A DNA stretch of 64,000 nucleotides from Sphingobacteriales bacterium (GTDB lineage Bacteria > Bacteroidota > Bacteroidia > Chitinophagales > Chitinophagaceae): contig JAAXIF010000098.1 of NCBI GenBank assembly GCA_012270485.1, forward strand, positions 142,909 to 206,908, read 5' to 3'. Below the pieces are notes generated by a model that had not been told where the DNA came from, did not search any database, and saw only the letters and a list, made by a program, of their open reading frames with translations. Positions 43,770 through 51,107 of this stretch are shown here, piece after piece. A program made the translations under genes and the position numbers. Positions within the stretch are counted from its first letter, which is position 1; each line of letters opens with the position of its first letter.

Positions 43770-44711
43770 ATGTCATTTTCCATTCAAACAACAGGAGAAG
43801 GAAGTCGTCTGACCATCCGTTTATCAGATACGACGACAGGTACCGTTACCGAAATTTTTGCTTTCGGTGGCTTATTAAATGCTTTTGTGGTACAAACAGC
43901 ACAGGGAGCTTTGAATGTGATTGATGGATTCACCGATCCCGACCATGCCATGGCTCATATTACCGATGGATTTAAGAGTGCGAAAATGAGTCCCTTCGCT
44001 TGCAGACTTCTAAACGGTCGCTATCATTTTGATGACCAGTCATATACCATGGATAGTTTTTATTTGGGCAATCATGCCTTACATGGTATCCTCTATGATG
44101 CGGTATATACCATCAAGGATTGGGTTGCCGATGAAAAGGCAGCCAGTGTTGAACTAGAACATCAATACAAAGGACATTTTTCAGGATATCCTTTTAAGTA
44201 TACCCTTTCTGTAAAGTGGGAGCTTACATCTGCCAATAGTTTAACAGTTACTACCACTGCAATGAACCATAGCGAGAAAGCCATTCCCTTTAGCGATGGA
44301 TGGCATCCTTATTTTACTACCGGTGAATCTGTGGATGCATGTGAACTGAAATTTAATACCAGCCGAAAATTGGTGTTTGATCCTGAATTGATTCCCACAG
44401 GTGAAGAAGAAACAGATGATCGTTTTATAGCAGGTCATTCTTTACAAGATATTTTCCTAGATAACTCATTTATACTCCCAACAACAGAAGAAGGATATTG
44501 TGAGCTAAAAAATAAACAGGTAAGAATAGTGATCCAACCATTGATCAACTATCCTTACCTGCAAGTATATACACCCCCGCATCGGAAAAGTGTAGCCATT
44601 GAAAATCTCAGTGCTGCTCCGAATGCTTTTAATAATGGATTGGGGTTATTGCATTTGTTACCCAATGAACCTGTTTCTTTTGCAACTAGTTATCGGGTAG
44701 ACGTATTATAG
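43770..44711 (+). CDS. Aldose 1-epimerase family protein
   Basis: 313 residues without a signal peptide. Family landmarks: SPFACRLLNGRYHF (the R of the sugar-binding NR-type loop), NHALHGILYD with the catalytic histidine, and SDGWHPYFT with the second histidine. The C-terminal IENLSAAPNAFNNGLGL holds the expected acid (Glu). It should interconvert the alpha and beta anomers of a hexose or hexose-6-phosphate in the cytoplasm. The gene is divergent from icmF; its 3' end overlaps the convergent RidA gene by 6 bp. Confidence 0.9.
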   Translation: MSFSIQTTGEGSRLTIRLSDTTTGTVTEIFAFGGLLNAFVVQTAQGALNVIDGFTDPDHAMAHITDGFKSAKMSPFACRLLNGRYHFDDQSYTMDSFYLGNHALHGILYDAVYTIKDWVADEKAASVELEHQYKGHFSGYPFKYTLSVKWELTSANSLTVTTTAMNHSEKAIPFSDGWHPYFTTGESVDACELKFNTSRKLVFDPELIPTGEEETDDRFIAGHSLQDIFLDNSFILPTTEEGYCELKNKQVRIVIQPLINYPYLQVYTPPHRKSVAIENLSAAPNAFNNGLGLLHLLPNEPVSFATSYRVDVL

Positions 44712-45092
44712 ATCCACTACGGCAATCATACTGATCTCCACATTTACACCGCGTGGCAATTGTTTTACTGCCACTGTTTCGCGTGCTGGAAAATCACCTT
44801 TGAAATAAGAACCATACACTTCATTCACCTGTGCAAAATGTGCCATATCACTCAGGAAAATACTGGTCTTTACCACATGCTCAAAAGTGATATGCGCTTC
44901 TTCCATCACTGCTGCCAGGTTTTTCATCACCTGATGGGTTTCTGTTTGCAGATCACCGATTCGCAACTCACCGGATGCAGGATCAAAGGCAACCTGACCA
45001 CTCAAAAACACCATACCATTGGCTTTTACTGCCTGACTGTAAGGGCCGATTGGCGATGGCGCCTTATCGGTTTTAATGATTTGTTTGGACAT
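44706..45092 (-). CDS. ridA: RidA family enamine/imine deaminase
   Basis: 128 residues from the ATG at 45092. IIKTDKAPSPIGPYSQAVKA and GMVFLSGQVAFDPASGEL are the family signature, and FPARETVAVKQLPRGVNVEI contains the arginine and valine-Glu end of the RidA motif. It removes reactive 2-aminoacrylate-type intermediates produced by PLP enzymes such as serine/threonine dehydratase. The ORF begins at 45116, but the family start is the second Met (MSKQIIKTDKAP). It is convergent with the epimerase gene and divergent from the gene at 45158. Confidence 0.95.
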   Translation of the reverse strand: MSKQIIKTDKAPSPIGPYSQAVKANGMVFLSGQVAFDPASGELRIGDLQTETHQVMKNLAAVMEEAHITFEHVVKTSIFLSDMAHFAQVNEVYGSYFKGDFPARETVAVKQLPRGVNVEISMIAVVDL

Positions 45093-45145
45093 AATAACTT
45101 CTTTAGTGATTGGCAATTTGCTGCATTTCTATCAACCTGCCAACC

Positions 45146-45153
45146 TAAATTTG
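45146..45153 (+). promoter_or_regulatory. -7 promoter box (TAAATTTG) immediately before an ATG
   Basis: Exact TAnnTTTG match ending 4 nt before the ATG at 45158, the same geometry as at 18121. A leaderless or nearly leaderless transcript is implied. Confidence 0.5.
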
Positions 45154-45157
45154 CAGG

Positions 45158-45781
45158 ATGCGAATAGTGTTGAATGCCAGTCCGCAACAGACTGCTGTTT
45201 TTCTTTCCCGAACCATTCCGGATACGGTAACTATTTACCGTAAAGGGATCGATACATTACCCGATCAGGCGGATGCATGGTTCGATCTGTGTTTTGAAAC
45301 TGAAGGTGCCGCTTTTCCTGAGATTAAGACAGCGCCGGTTTTTGTGAACGCTGTATTGACCACCACTGATACATTGGCTGACAATTATATCCGTATCAAT
45401 GCTTGGAATGGTTTTTTGGAACGTACCATTCTAGAAGTGGTTCCTCCAAAAAATAAAATGCCGTTTGAGCAAATATTGGCAACACTTGGATGGAATCATC
45501 AAATTGTGCCCGATGTACCCGGTATGATTGCGGCCAGCGTCATTGCTATGATCATCAATGAAGCCTATTTTGCATGGGGCGATGAAGTAAGTACCAAACA
45601 GGATATTGATACTGCAATGAAATTAGGTACGAACTATCCGCATGGACCATTTGAATGGTGTGATATCATTGGAGTGCAGCCGGTTTATCATTTATTACAA
45701 GTACTGGCAAAAGAAGATGATCGGTACACACCCGCACCCGCTTTAACAGCAGAAGCATTATCCAAAACAAATACACCATGA
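45158..45781 (+). CDS. Stand-alone 3-hydroxyacyl-CoA dehydrogenase C-terminal-domain protein
   Basis: 207 residues. The second half is the helical C-terminal domain of 3-hydroxyacyl-CoA dehydrogenase: VPDVPGMIAASVIAMIINEA, then AMKLGTNYPHGPFEWCDIIG, the substrate- and dimer-forming part. The first half (about 1-100) has alternating strands and helices like the nucleotide-binding domain but lacks the GxGxxG dinucleotide motif. The family usually has about 280-320 residues, so this is a shortened relative. It could be a non-catalytic partner or act on a different substrate. It overlaps tsaB by four bases (ATGA), so the pair is co-translated. Confidence 0.78.
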   Translation: MRIVLNASPQQTAVFLSRTIPDTVTIYRKGIDTLPDQADAWFDLCFETEGAAFPEIKTAPVFVNAVLTTTDTLADNYIRINAWNGFLERTILEVVPPKNKMPFEQILATLGWNHQIVPDVPGMIAASVIAMIINEAYFAWGDEVSTKQDIDTAMKLGTNYPHGPFEWCDIIGVQPVYHLLQVLAKEDDRYTPAPALTAEALSKTNTP

Positions 45782-46464
45782 GTTATTTTCTCAACATTGA
45801 TACAGCCACAGAACAGGCCAGTGTTTGTTTGAGTGAAGACGATCGTGTATTGGAGATGGAGATCAGTACCGATCAAAAAAATCATGCTTCTTTTTTACAG
45901 CCGGCTATTCAAAGCCTAGTTAAAAAAACGGGTTTACAACTCATACAGATAGATGCCGTAGCTGTTACCGGCGGACCGGGCAGTTATACAGGCTTAAGGG
46001 TGGGTTTGGCAAGTGCAAAGGGTATTTGTTATACACTAAATAAACCTTTGATTATCATCAATACTTTGGAAGTTATGGCTACGGCTGCCAAGGAAGGGGA
46101 AAAACAAACAGAAGATTGTCTGATTTGCCCGATGATTGATGCCAGAAGAATGGAAGTCTTTACCGCTGTATACGATCAATCACTGCAAGTAATTTTGGAG
46201 CCACAACCCATGATACTTGAACAGCATTCTTTTTCAGAACTCCTCAAAAAGCAATCAATTTTGTTCTTTGGAAGCGGCGCTGAAAAATTAAAGGGAATTT
46301 TAAGCCACCCCGAAATGCGATTCAAAACCGGTCATCAGCATGCCGGACATTTGGCCCAGCGGGTGTTAAAACCCTTTGCTGATCAAGCCTTTGCAGATCT
46401 AGCCTATAGCGAACCGCTGTATTTAAAAGCTTTTTTTGATACTTCAGGCAAGGTAAAAAACTAG
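45778..46464 (+). CDS. tsaB: tRNA threonylcarbamoyladenosine biosynthesis protein TsaB
   Basis: 228 residues of the ASKHA fold. FLNIDTATEQASVCL is the phosphate-1 loop and AVTGGPGSYTGLRVGLASAK the TsaB signature. It forms the TsaB-TsaD-TsaE complex that puts t6A at position 37 of ANN-decoding tRNAs; TsaD and TsaE must lie elsewhere. The ATG overlaps the stop of the previous gene by 4 bp. An essential housekeeping gene in most bacteria. Confidence 0.95.
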   Translation: MSYFLNIDTATEQASVCLSEDDRVLEMEISTDQKNHASFLQPAIQSLVKKTGLQLIQIDAVAVTGGPGSYTGLRVGLASAKGICYTLNKPLIIINTLEVMATAAKEGEKQTEDCLICPMIDARRMEVFTAVYDQSLQVILEPQPMILEQHSFSELLKKQSILFFGSGAEKLKGILSHPEMRFKTGHQHAGHLAQRVLKPFADQAFADLAYSEPLYLKAFFDTSGKVKN

Positions 46465-46476
46465 TATAGTGCTTAT

Positions 46477-46497
46477 TTGTATATAAATTTTATACAA
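46477..46497. promoter_or_regulatory. Candidate ArsR operator (perfect dyad) and promoter box
   Basis: TTGTATA-N7-TATACAA, a perfect 7-bp inverted repeat, 73 bp before the ArsR-type gene. A -7-like box TATCTTTA lies at 46518-46525, 45 bp before that start. ArsR-family proteins typically bind AT-rich dyads of this size, so autoregulation is likely but unproven. Confidence 0.55.
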
Positions 46498-46570
46498 TAA
46501 ATCAATAAAGATTTTCGTATCTTTATTAATACAATTTTAGTTTGTTAACCCCCCAATCAACTTAATTGTC

Positions 46571-46906
46571 ATGAGTCAATCATTACAATCCGTTGTACTA
46601 AACAATGGCAAATCCCCGATCAAGGTAGATTTTCTTCATACCAAGAAAGCTGCTCTGATACTTAGGTCAATCAATCACAAACTCCGACAGCAAATCATCA
46701 AATTACTTGACGATCATCAAAAAATGACGGTTACAGAAATTTATGTAAAACTTCGCCTGGAGCAGTCTGTAGCCTCTCAACACCTTGCTATTCTCCGCAG
46801 AGCAGGTATTGTAAGTACTACACGTGATGGTAAATTCATCTTCTATTCCGTTAACTATGCACGCTTGAATGAAGTGGTCGGTTTTGTAGAATCACTCGTC
46901 GGCTGA
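46571..46906 (+). CDS. ArsR-family transcriptional regulator without cysteine
   Basis: 111 residues, a winged helix: ILRSINHKLRQQIIKLLDDH, recognition helix QSVASQHLAILRRAGIV, wing STTRDGKFIFYSVN. It contains no cysteine, so it cannot sense sulfide or persulfide through a disulfide as BigR/SqrR do, nor arsenic through a cysteine triad. Its neighbour is an ETHE1/rhodanese fusion, the usual target of sulfur-sensing ArsR proteins. The promoter box at 46969 and the perfect dyad at 46477 suggest it controls its own gene, and perhaps the next one. Confidence 0.9.
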   Translation: MSQSLQSVVLNNGKSPIKVDFLHTKKAALILRSINHKLRQQIIKLLDDHQKMTVTEIYVKLRLEQSVASQHLAILRRAGIVSTTRDGKFIFYSVNYARLNEVVGFVESLVG

Positions 46907-46968
46907 TATTTTAACTGACAGAATGCCTTTTTTAGCCGTGATCTGCTTTTCTGGCTTGATCATTGGAC

Positions 46969-46976
46969 TATCTTTG
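46969..46976 (+). promoter_or_regulatory. -7 promoter box (TATCTTTG) of the ETHE1/rhodanese gene
   Basis: Exact TAnnTTTG match ending 16 bp before the ATG at 46993. No -33 TTG at normal spacing was found. Confidence 0.55.
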
Positions 46977-46992
46977 CCTTAAACTCAGGAAT

Positions 46993-48408
46993 ATGTTTGT
47001 AAAACAATTATATACCGGCTGTTTGAGTGAGGCAGCTTATTATATTGAAAGTGATGGTATTGCAGCAGTAATAGACCCTTTGAGGGATATCGATGAATAC
47101 CTGAAACTGTCCAGAGAAAGAAAAAGTACCATTCGCTATATTTTTGAAACACATTTTCATGCTGATTTTGTGAGCGGTCATCTTGATCTCGCTACAGCAA
47201 CAGGTGCTACTATTGTATATGGTCCGGGTACTACCACCAACTTTCCTGTTCATGTTGCAAAAGATGGCGAAACCTTCTCTATTGGTGCACTGAGCATGCA
47301 AGTATTGCATACACCCGGACATACACTCGAAAGCAGTTGTTATTTGTTGAAAGATGAGAACGGAAAAGACCATGCTATTTTCACCGGTGATACTTTGTTT
47401 GTAGGAGATGTGGGTAGACCCGATCTCGCACAAAAAGGAAAAGAAATTACAATGGAGGATCTTGCAGGAATGATGTATGAAAGCTTACAAGGCAAGATCA
47501 TGTCACTAGCTGATCATGTAATTGTTTATCCTGCACATGGCGCCGGTAGCAGCTGCGGAAAAAATTTAGGGCCGGAGACTTTCAGTACCATTGGTGAGCA
47601 AAAAGCAACGAATTATGCATTACAACAACAAAGCAAAGAAGACTTTATCAAAGCGGTGACAGATGGACTCGCTGCTCCACCACAATATTTTCCAATCAAT
47701 GCCAAAATCAACAAGGAAGGGTATGAAAGTCTAGCTGCTGTTTTGGAAAAAGGAATGCAGGCATTGGATATTCCTGCATTCAAACTAAAACTCAAAGACG
47801 ACAATATTCTCTTATTAGATACGCGCAAAGCTTCTGTTTTTACAGAAGGATTTATTCCAGGTTCAGTGTTTATCGGGCTCGAAGGTCGCTTCGCAGAATG
47901 GGCGGGTAGCTTGTTGTCATTTGATAAAGAAATTCTGTTGGTAACAGAACCCGGTAAAGAAAGAGAAAGTATCGTGCGTTTGGCTAGGGTTGGATTTGAA
48001 AAATTTGCCGGCCACTTGGCAGGCGGATTTGAGCAATGGAAAAACAACGGTGAGCCTACCGATATGATCATTGATGTAGAAGCAGATGAATTGGCAATGG
48101 ATATGCCTTTTGATCCACAACTTGTCATTGTAGATGTTCGAAAAGTTCCTGAATATGCTGACGGACATATCAAAGAAGCATTGAACATTCCTTTGGATGA
48201 ACTTACAGACCCCGGAAGTATGGCACATCTGGAAGACAATCACAATATCTATGTGCATTGTGCCGGTGGTTACAGAAGTGTAATAGCAGCATCCCTCATG
48301 AAGAAACAAGGCATCCATAACCTCAGAAATGTACTGGGTGGTTGGGGACAAATCAAAGAATTAAAAGACAAGTTCAGCATTGAGAAAACAACAGCAGTGT
48401 TGAATTAA
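46993..48408 (+). CDS. ETHE1-like persulfide dioxygenase fused to two rhodanese domains
   Basis: 471 residues from the ATG at 46993. Residues 1-240 form a metallo-beta-lactamase-fold domain: ETHFHADFVSGH (His54, His56, Asp58, His63), LHTPGHTLESSCY, and FTGDTLFVGDVGRPDL. It should oxidise glutathione persulfide. A first rhodanese-like domain (about 265-350) has no active Cys (a GKERES loop instead). The second (about 370-460) keeps HCAGGYRS with Cys423. Such fusions take part in sulfide or cysteine breakdown. The ORF to 46963 adds ten residues but the promoter box lies there. Confidence 0.9.
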   Translation: MFVKQLYTGCLSEAAYYIESDGIAAVIDPLRDIDEYLKLSRERKSTIRYIFETHFHADFVSGHLDLATATGATIVYGPGTTTNFPVHVAKDGETFSIGALSMQVLHTPGHTLESSCYLLKDENGKDHAIFTGDTLFVGDVGRPDLAQKGKEITMEDLAGMMYESLQGKIMSLADHVIVYPAHGAGSSCGKNLGPETFSTIGEQKATNYALQQQSKEDFIKAVTDGLAAPPQYFPINAKINKEGYESLAAVLEKGMQALDIPAFKLKLKDDNILLLDTRKASVFTEGFIPGSVFIGLEGRFAEWAGSLLSFDKEILLVTEPGKERESIVRLARVGFEKFAGHLAGGFEQWKNNGEPTDMIIDVEADELAMDMPFDPQLVIVDVRKVPEYADGHIKEALNIPLDELTDPGSMAHLEDNHNIYVHCAGGYRSVIAASLMKKQGIHNLRNVLGGWGQIKELKDKFSIEKTTAVLN

Positions 48409-48420
48409 TTTCTGATCTCT

Positions 48421-48492
48421 GATGTCGGATGTCGGATTTGAAAGATCACAACAAATCCTACATCCTACATCCTACATCCTACATCCGACATC
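48421..48492. repeat. Inverted heptamer-repeat element between convergent genes
   Basis: Right half: four TCCTACA units (48456-48483), one TCCGACA and TC. Left half (48421-48439): two copies of the complementary unit (GATGTCG-type). The unit differs from the array at 18041, but the plan (7-bp units in opposite orientation) is the same. It ends inside the stop of the acyltransferase gene. Confidence 0.8.
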
Positions 48493-49372
48493 AAACCATC
48501 AAGTGCTTATACTTCTCTGCCTGATCACTATATTTCCATCTTCTGTGGCTCCATAAATAGTTGTCTGGGATTTTACGGACAGAGTCCTCTACTTTTTTTA
48601 CCAATAGCTTGGTTAGTTCGCCGTCTGCAAAATCATGTGGCTTTGTGGTGATCAATTCAAACTCCAATCGATAGTAACCACGTTTCACTTTATAAAAATG
48701 AGCATAGACAATCGCTGTATTGTTCATCTTTGCTCCTTTCTCCGGTCCTCGAGCAAAAGGCGCCGGTTTAGAGAAAAAGTTAGTCCAATAAGCTTTTGCC
48801 GGATTACCCGGGTTTTGATCTGCCACCAATGCTAATGCGTATCGATTTCTGGCGTATTGATGAAAATTTTGCTTGAACTCACTTGCAGGCACCAGTAGTG
48901 TACCAAAACGGGTTCTGAATTTATAAATCAATTGATCAAATACTTTATTGCTCAAAGGCATATATACTGCTACAAATGGAAACTTACTGTCCATAGCAAC
49001 TCCCAAATTCGCATATTCCCAATTGAAATAATGTCCGCTGACTATTTGTACATTCTGGTCACCTGCATACAAATCATTGAGCACTTCAATATTACAGGTA
49101 AATCGTTTCCTCAATTCCTTCTCTGAAACCGAAAATAGTTTGATGGTTTCAATAAATGTGTCAACAAAATTATGATAGAATTTTTTTTCGATCTGTTTTC
49201 GTTCAACTGCCGTCTTCTCCGGAAATGCAATCAACAGATTCGCCGCCACTACCTTTTTCCGATATCCGAACACATAGTACAGCAATACATAAATACCGTC
49301 ACCTATCAAGTATAACAACCACCAAGGCAGTCGGGAGAGTAAATGAAATAAGCCTGATACAAGGGTGTACAT
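48491..49372 (-). CDS. LpxL/HtrB-family lipid A or lysophospholipid acyltransferase
   Basis: 293 residues from the ATG at 49372. One N-terminal membrane segment (LPWWLLYLIGDGIYVLLYYV) is followed by a globular domain with the catalytic SGHYFNWEY, an Hx4E motif of the family, and VADQNPGNPAKAYW. Members add the secondary acyl chains to lipid A in the inner membrane. The ORF reaches 49429, but its extra residues (KSKVKRSRNQKIKNS) only translate the adjacent repeat array. The gene stop lies inside the heptamer element at 48421. Confidence 0.9.
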   Translation of the reverse strand: MYTLVSGLFHLLSRLPWWLLYLIGDGIYVLLYYVFGYRKKVVAANLLIAFPEKTAVERKQIEKKFYHNFVDTFIETIKLFSVSEKELRKRFTCNIEVLNDLYAGDQNVQIVSGHYFNWEYANLGVAMDSKFPFVAVYMPLSNKVFDQLIYKFRTRFGTLLVPASEFKQNFHQYARNRYALALVADQNPGNPAKAYWTNFFSKPAPFARGPEKGAKMNNTAIVYAHFYKVKRGYYRLEFELITTKPHDFADGELTKLLVKKVEDSVRKIPDNYLWSHRRWKYSDQAEKYKHLMV

Positions 49373-49384
49373 GATCTTTGAATT

Positions 49385-49441
49385 CTTGATTTTTTGATTT
49401 CTTGATCTTTTGACTTTTGACTTCTTCAAATCAAAAAATCA
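49385..49441. repeat. Inverted array of 7-8 bp T/A-rich units
   Basis: TTGAT/TTGAC motifs recur at 8, 8, 8 and 7 bp (49386-49421), and the 14-nt arms 49387-49400 and 49428-49441 are perfectly complementary. It fills the gap between the acyltransferase start and the nadB stop. Confidence 0.7.
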
Positions 49442-49445
49442 CAGA

Positions 49446-51041
49446 TCAAAGTATAATATTCTGCAACAATTCACTCTTCTCCTGATGATCTGTATTATAA
49501 TGCAAACCTCTACTTTCTTTTCTGAACTGTGCGCCTTTTACGATGAGGTATCCTACCGTAATTAGGTTTCTCAACTCACAAAGCTGTGGTGATACTTTGG
49601 TAGAGCGATACAATTCTTCGGTTTCTGCATATAACAGATCCAAACGTTTCATAGCACGTTCCAAACGAATATCGGTTCTTACAATACCTACATAATCACT
49701 CATGATCTGCTGCAACTCTTTCAAACTTTGAGTGATGAGGATCATTTCACGAGGTTCTGTGGTTCCGGTGGTTTTCCAATCGGGAATACTGTGTTGAATA
49801 TGGATATTGTGAATGGTTTCAATACTATCCAAATAACAACGATGCCCAAATACCATGGCTTCTAATAAACTATTACTCGCTAATCGATTGGCACCGTGCA
49901 AACCTGTACTGGCACACTCTCCACAGGCATATAAATTACGAATAGAAGTTCTGCCATGCTCATCAGTTTTAATACCACCACAACTGTAATGAGCTGCTGG
50001 AGCTACCGGTATCATATGTTGTAATACATCAATACCCATACTCATACATTTCTCATAAATATTGGGAAAGTGATGAATGAATTTTTCCCGATCCATATGC
50101 CTGCAATCCAAATACACATATTCCGTACCGGTACGTTTCATTTCATTATCGATGGCTCTAGCTACTATATCACGAGGTGCGAGGTCTTTACGGGCATCAT
50201 ACCGTTCCATAAAAGCTTCCCCATATTTATTGCGCAAAACACCACCGTCACCACGTACCGCTTCTGTAATTAAAAAAGAAGGGGAAGTGCCGGGTTCATA
50301 CAAAGCAGTGGGGTGAAACTGAATGAACTCCATGTTCTCTATTCTTCCTTTAGCTCTGTATACCATCGCTATACCATCACCCGTAGCAATCTTGGGGTTG
50401 GTAGTGGTTCTGTATGCTTGTCCACAACCACCTGTTGCCAATAAAGTAATTTTGGAAAGAATTTTCTCAATTTTATTGGTGTGCAGATTGAGTACATACA
50501 CTCCATAACAAGTAATATCTGCAGTAGATTTTGTTACCAGAAAACCCAAATGGTGTTGTGTGAGAATATCTACTACAAAACAGTGATTGATCAATTCAAT
50601 ATTCGATACCTGCGCCATCTCATCCAATAAAGCGCGTTCCATTTCTTGTCCGGTTACATCTTTATGATGTAAAATTCTGTTTTCACTATGTCCACCTTCT
50701 TTACCTAGGCTATACTCTCCTTTTTCATTTTTATCAAACTCAGCACCATAAGAAATGATCTCCCGAATTCTTTCCGGACCTTCTTTCACCACAATCTCTA
50801 CAATCGACTCATTACATAAACCATCACCCGCTATTAATGTGTCTTCAATATGTTTTTCATAACTGTCTCTATTCTCATCCCATACACCAGCAATACCTCC
50901 TTGTGCATATTTGGTATTGGTTTCATCGGCTTGTGTCTTGGTGATGACCATGATTTTCTTATCCGGAAAATGACGTGCTGTTTTCAGCGCATACGTAAGC
51001 CCTGCAATACCTGAACCTATAACAAGAAAATCTGTTTGCAT
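49446..51041 (-). CDS. nadB: L-aspartate oxidase
   Basis: 531 residues. FAD-binding Rossmann motif VIGSGIAGLTYALK at the start, TKYAQGGIAGV (substrate-binding loop), HSENRILHHKDVTGQEME and GGGIKTDEHGRT-like motif (SCGGIKTDEHGRTSIRNLYA) as in NadB, and the C-terminal helical domain starting near residue 420. It converts L-aspartate to iminoaspartate, the first step of quinolinate and NAD synthesis; NadA and NadC are not in the window. It is separated from ispG upstream by a palindromic element. Confidence 0.96.
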   Translation of the reverse strand: MQTDFLVIGSGIAGLTYALKTARHFPDKKIMVITKTQADETNTKYAQGGIAGVWDENRDSYEKHIEDTLIAGDGLCNESIVEIVVKEGPERIREIISYGAEFDKNEKGEYSLGKEGGHSENRILHHKDVTGQEMERALLDEMAQVSNIELINHCFVVDILTQHHLGFLVTKSTADITCYGVYVLNLHTNKIEKILSKITLLATGGCGQAYRTTTNPKIATGDGIAMVYRAKGRIENMEFIQFHPTALYEPGTSPSFLITEAVRGDGGVLRNKYGEAFMERYDARKDLAPRDIVARAIDNEMKRTGTEYVYLDCRHMDREKFIHHFPNIYEKCMSMGIDVLQHMIPVAPAAHYSCGGIKTDEHGRTSIRNLYACGECASTGLHGANRLASNSLLEAMVFGHRCYLDSIETIHNIHIQHSIPDWKTTGTTEPREMILITQSLKELQQIMSDYVGIVRTDIRLERAMKRLDLLYAETEELYRSTKVSPQLCELRNLITVGYLIVKGAQFRKESRGLHYNTDHQEKSELLQNIIL

Positions 51042-51055
51042 AAAATATCCCTTTC

Positions 51056-51107
51056 CATAAATTTCAGATAGCTAGAGGCTTAAGCCCGTAGCTATCTAAA
51101 ATTTATG
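51056..51107. repeat. Palindromic element at the ispG-nadB junction
   Basis: 19-nt arms (51056-51074 and 51089-51107) pair with one mismatch; the loop contains GGCTTAAGCC, itself a palindrome. It includes the ispG stop codon (51103-51105) and ends 14 bp before the nadB start. Without a T run it looks more like a REP-type or mRNA-processing element than a terminator. Confidence 0.7.

Noticed and set aside
46571-46906. Persulfide-sensing BigR/SqrR-type regulator
   Set aside because: The protein contains no cysteine, so the known sensing chemistry is not possible.
49373-49429. 19-residue basic N-terminal extension of the acyltransferase
   Set aside because: The lysine/serine-rich sequence is a reading of the repeat array; the family start fits the ATG at 49372.
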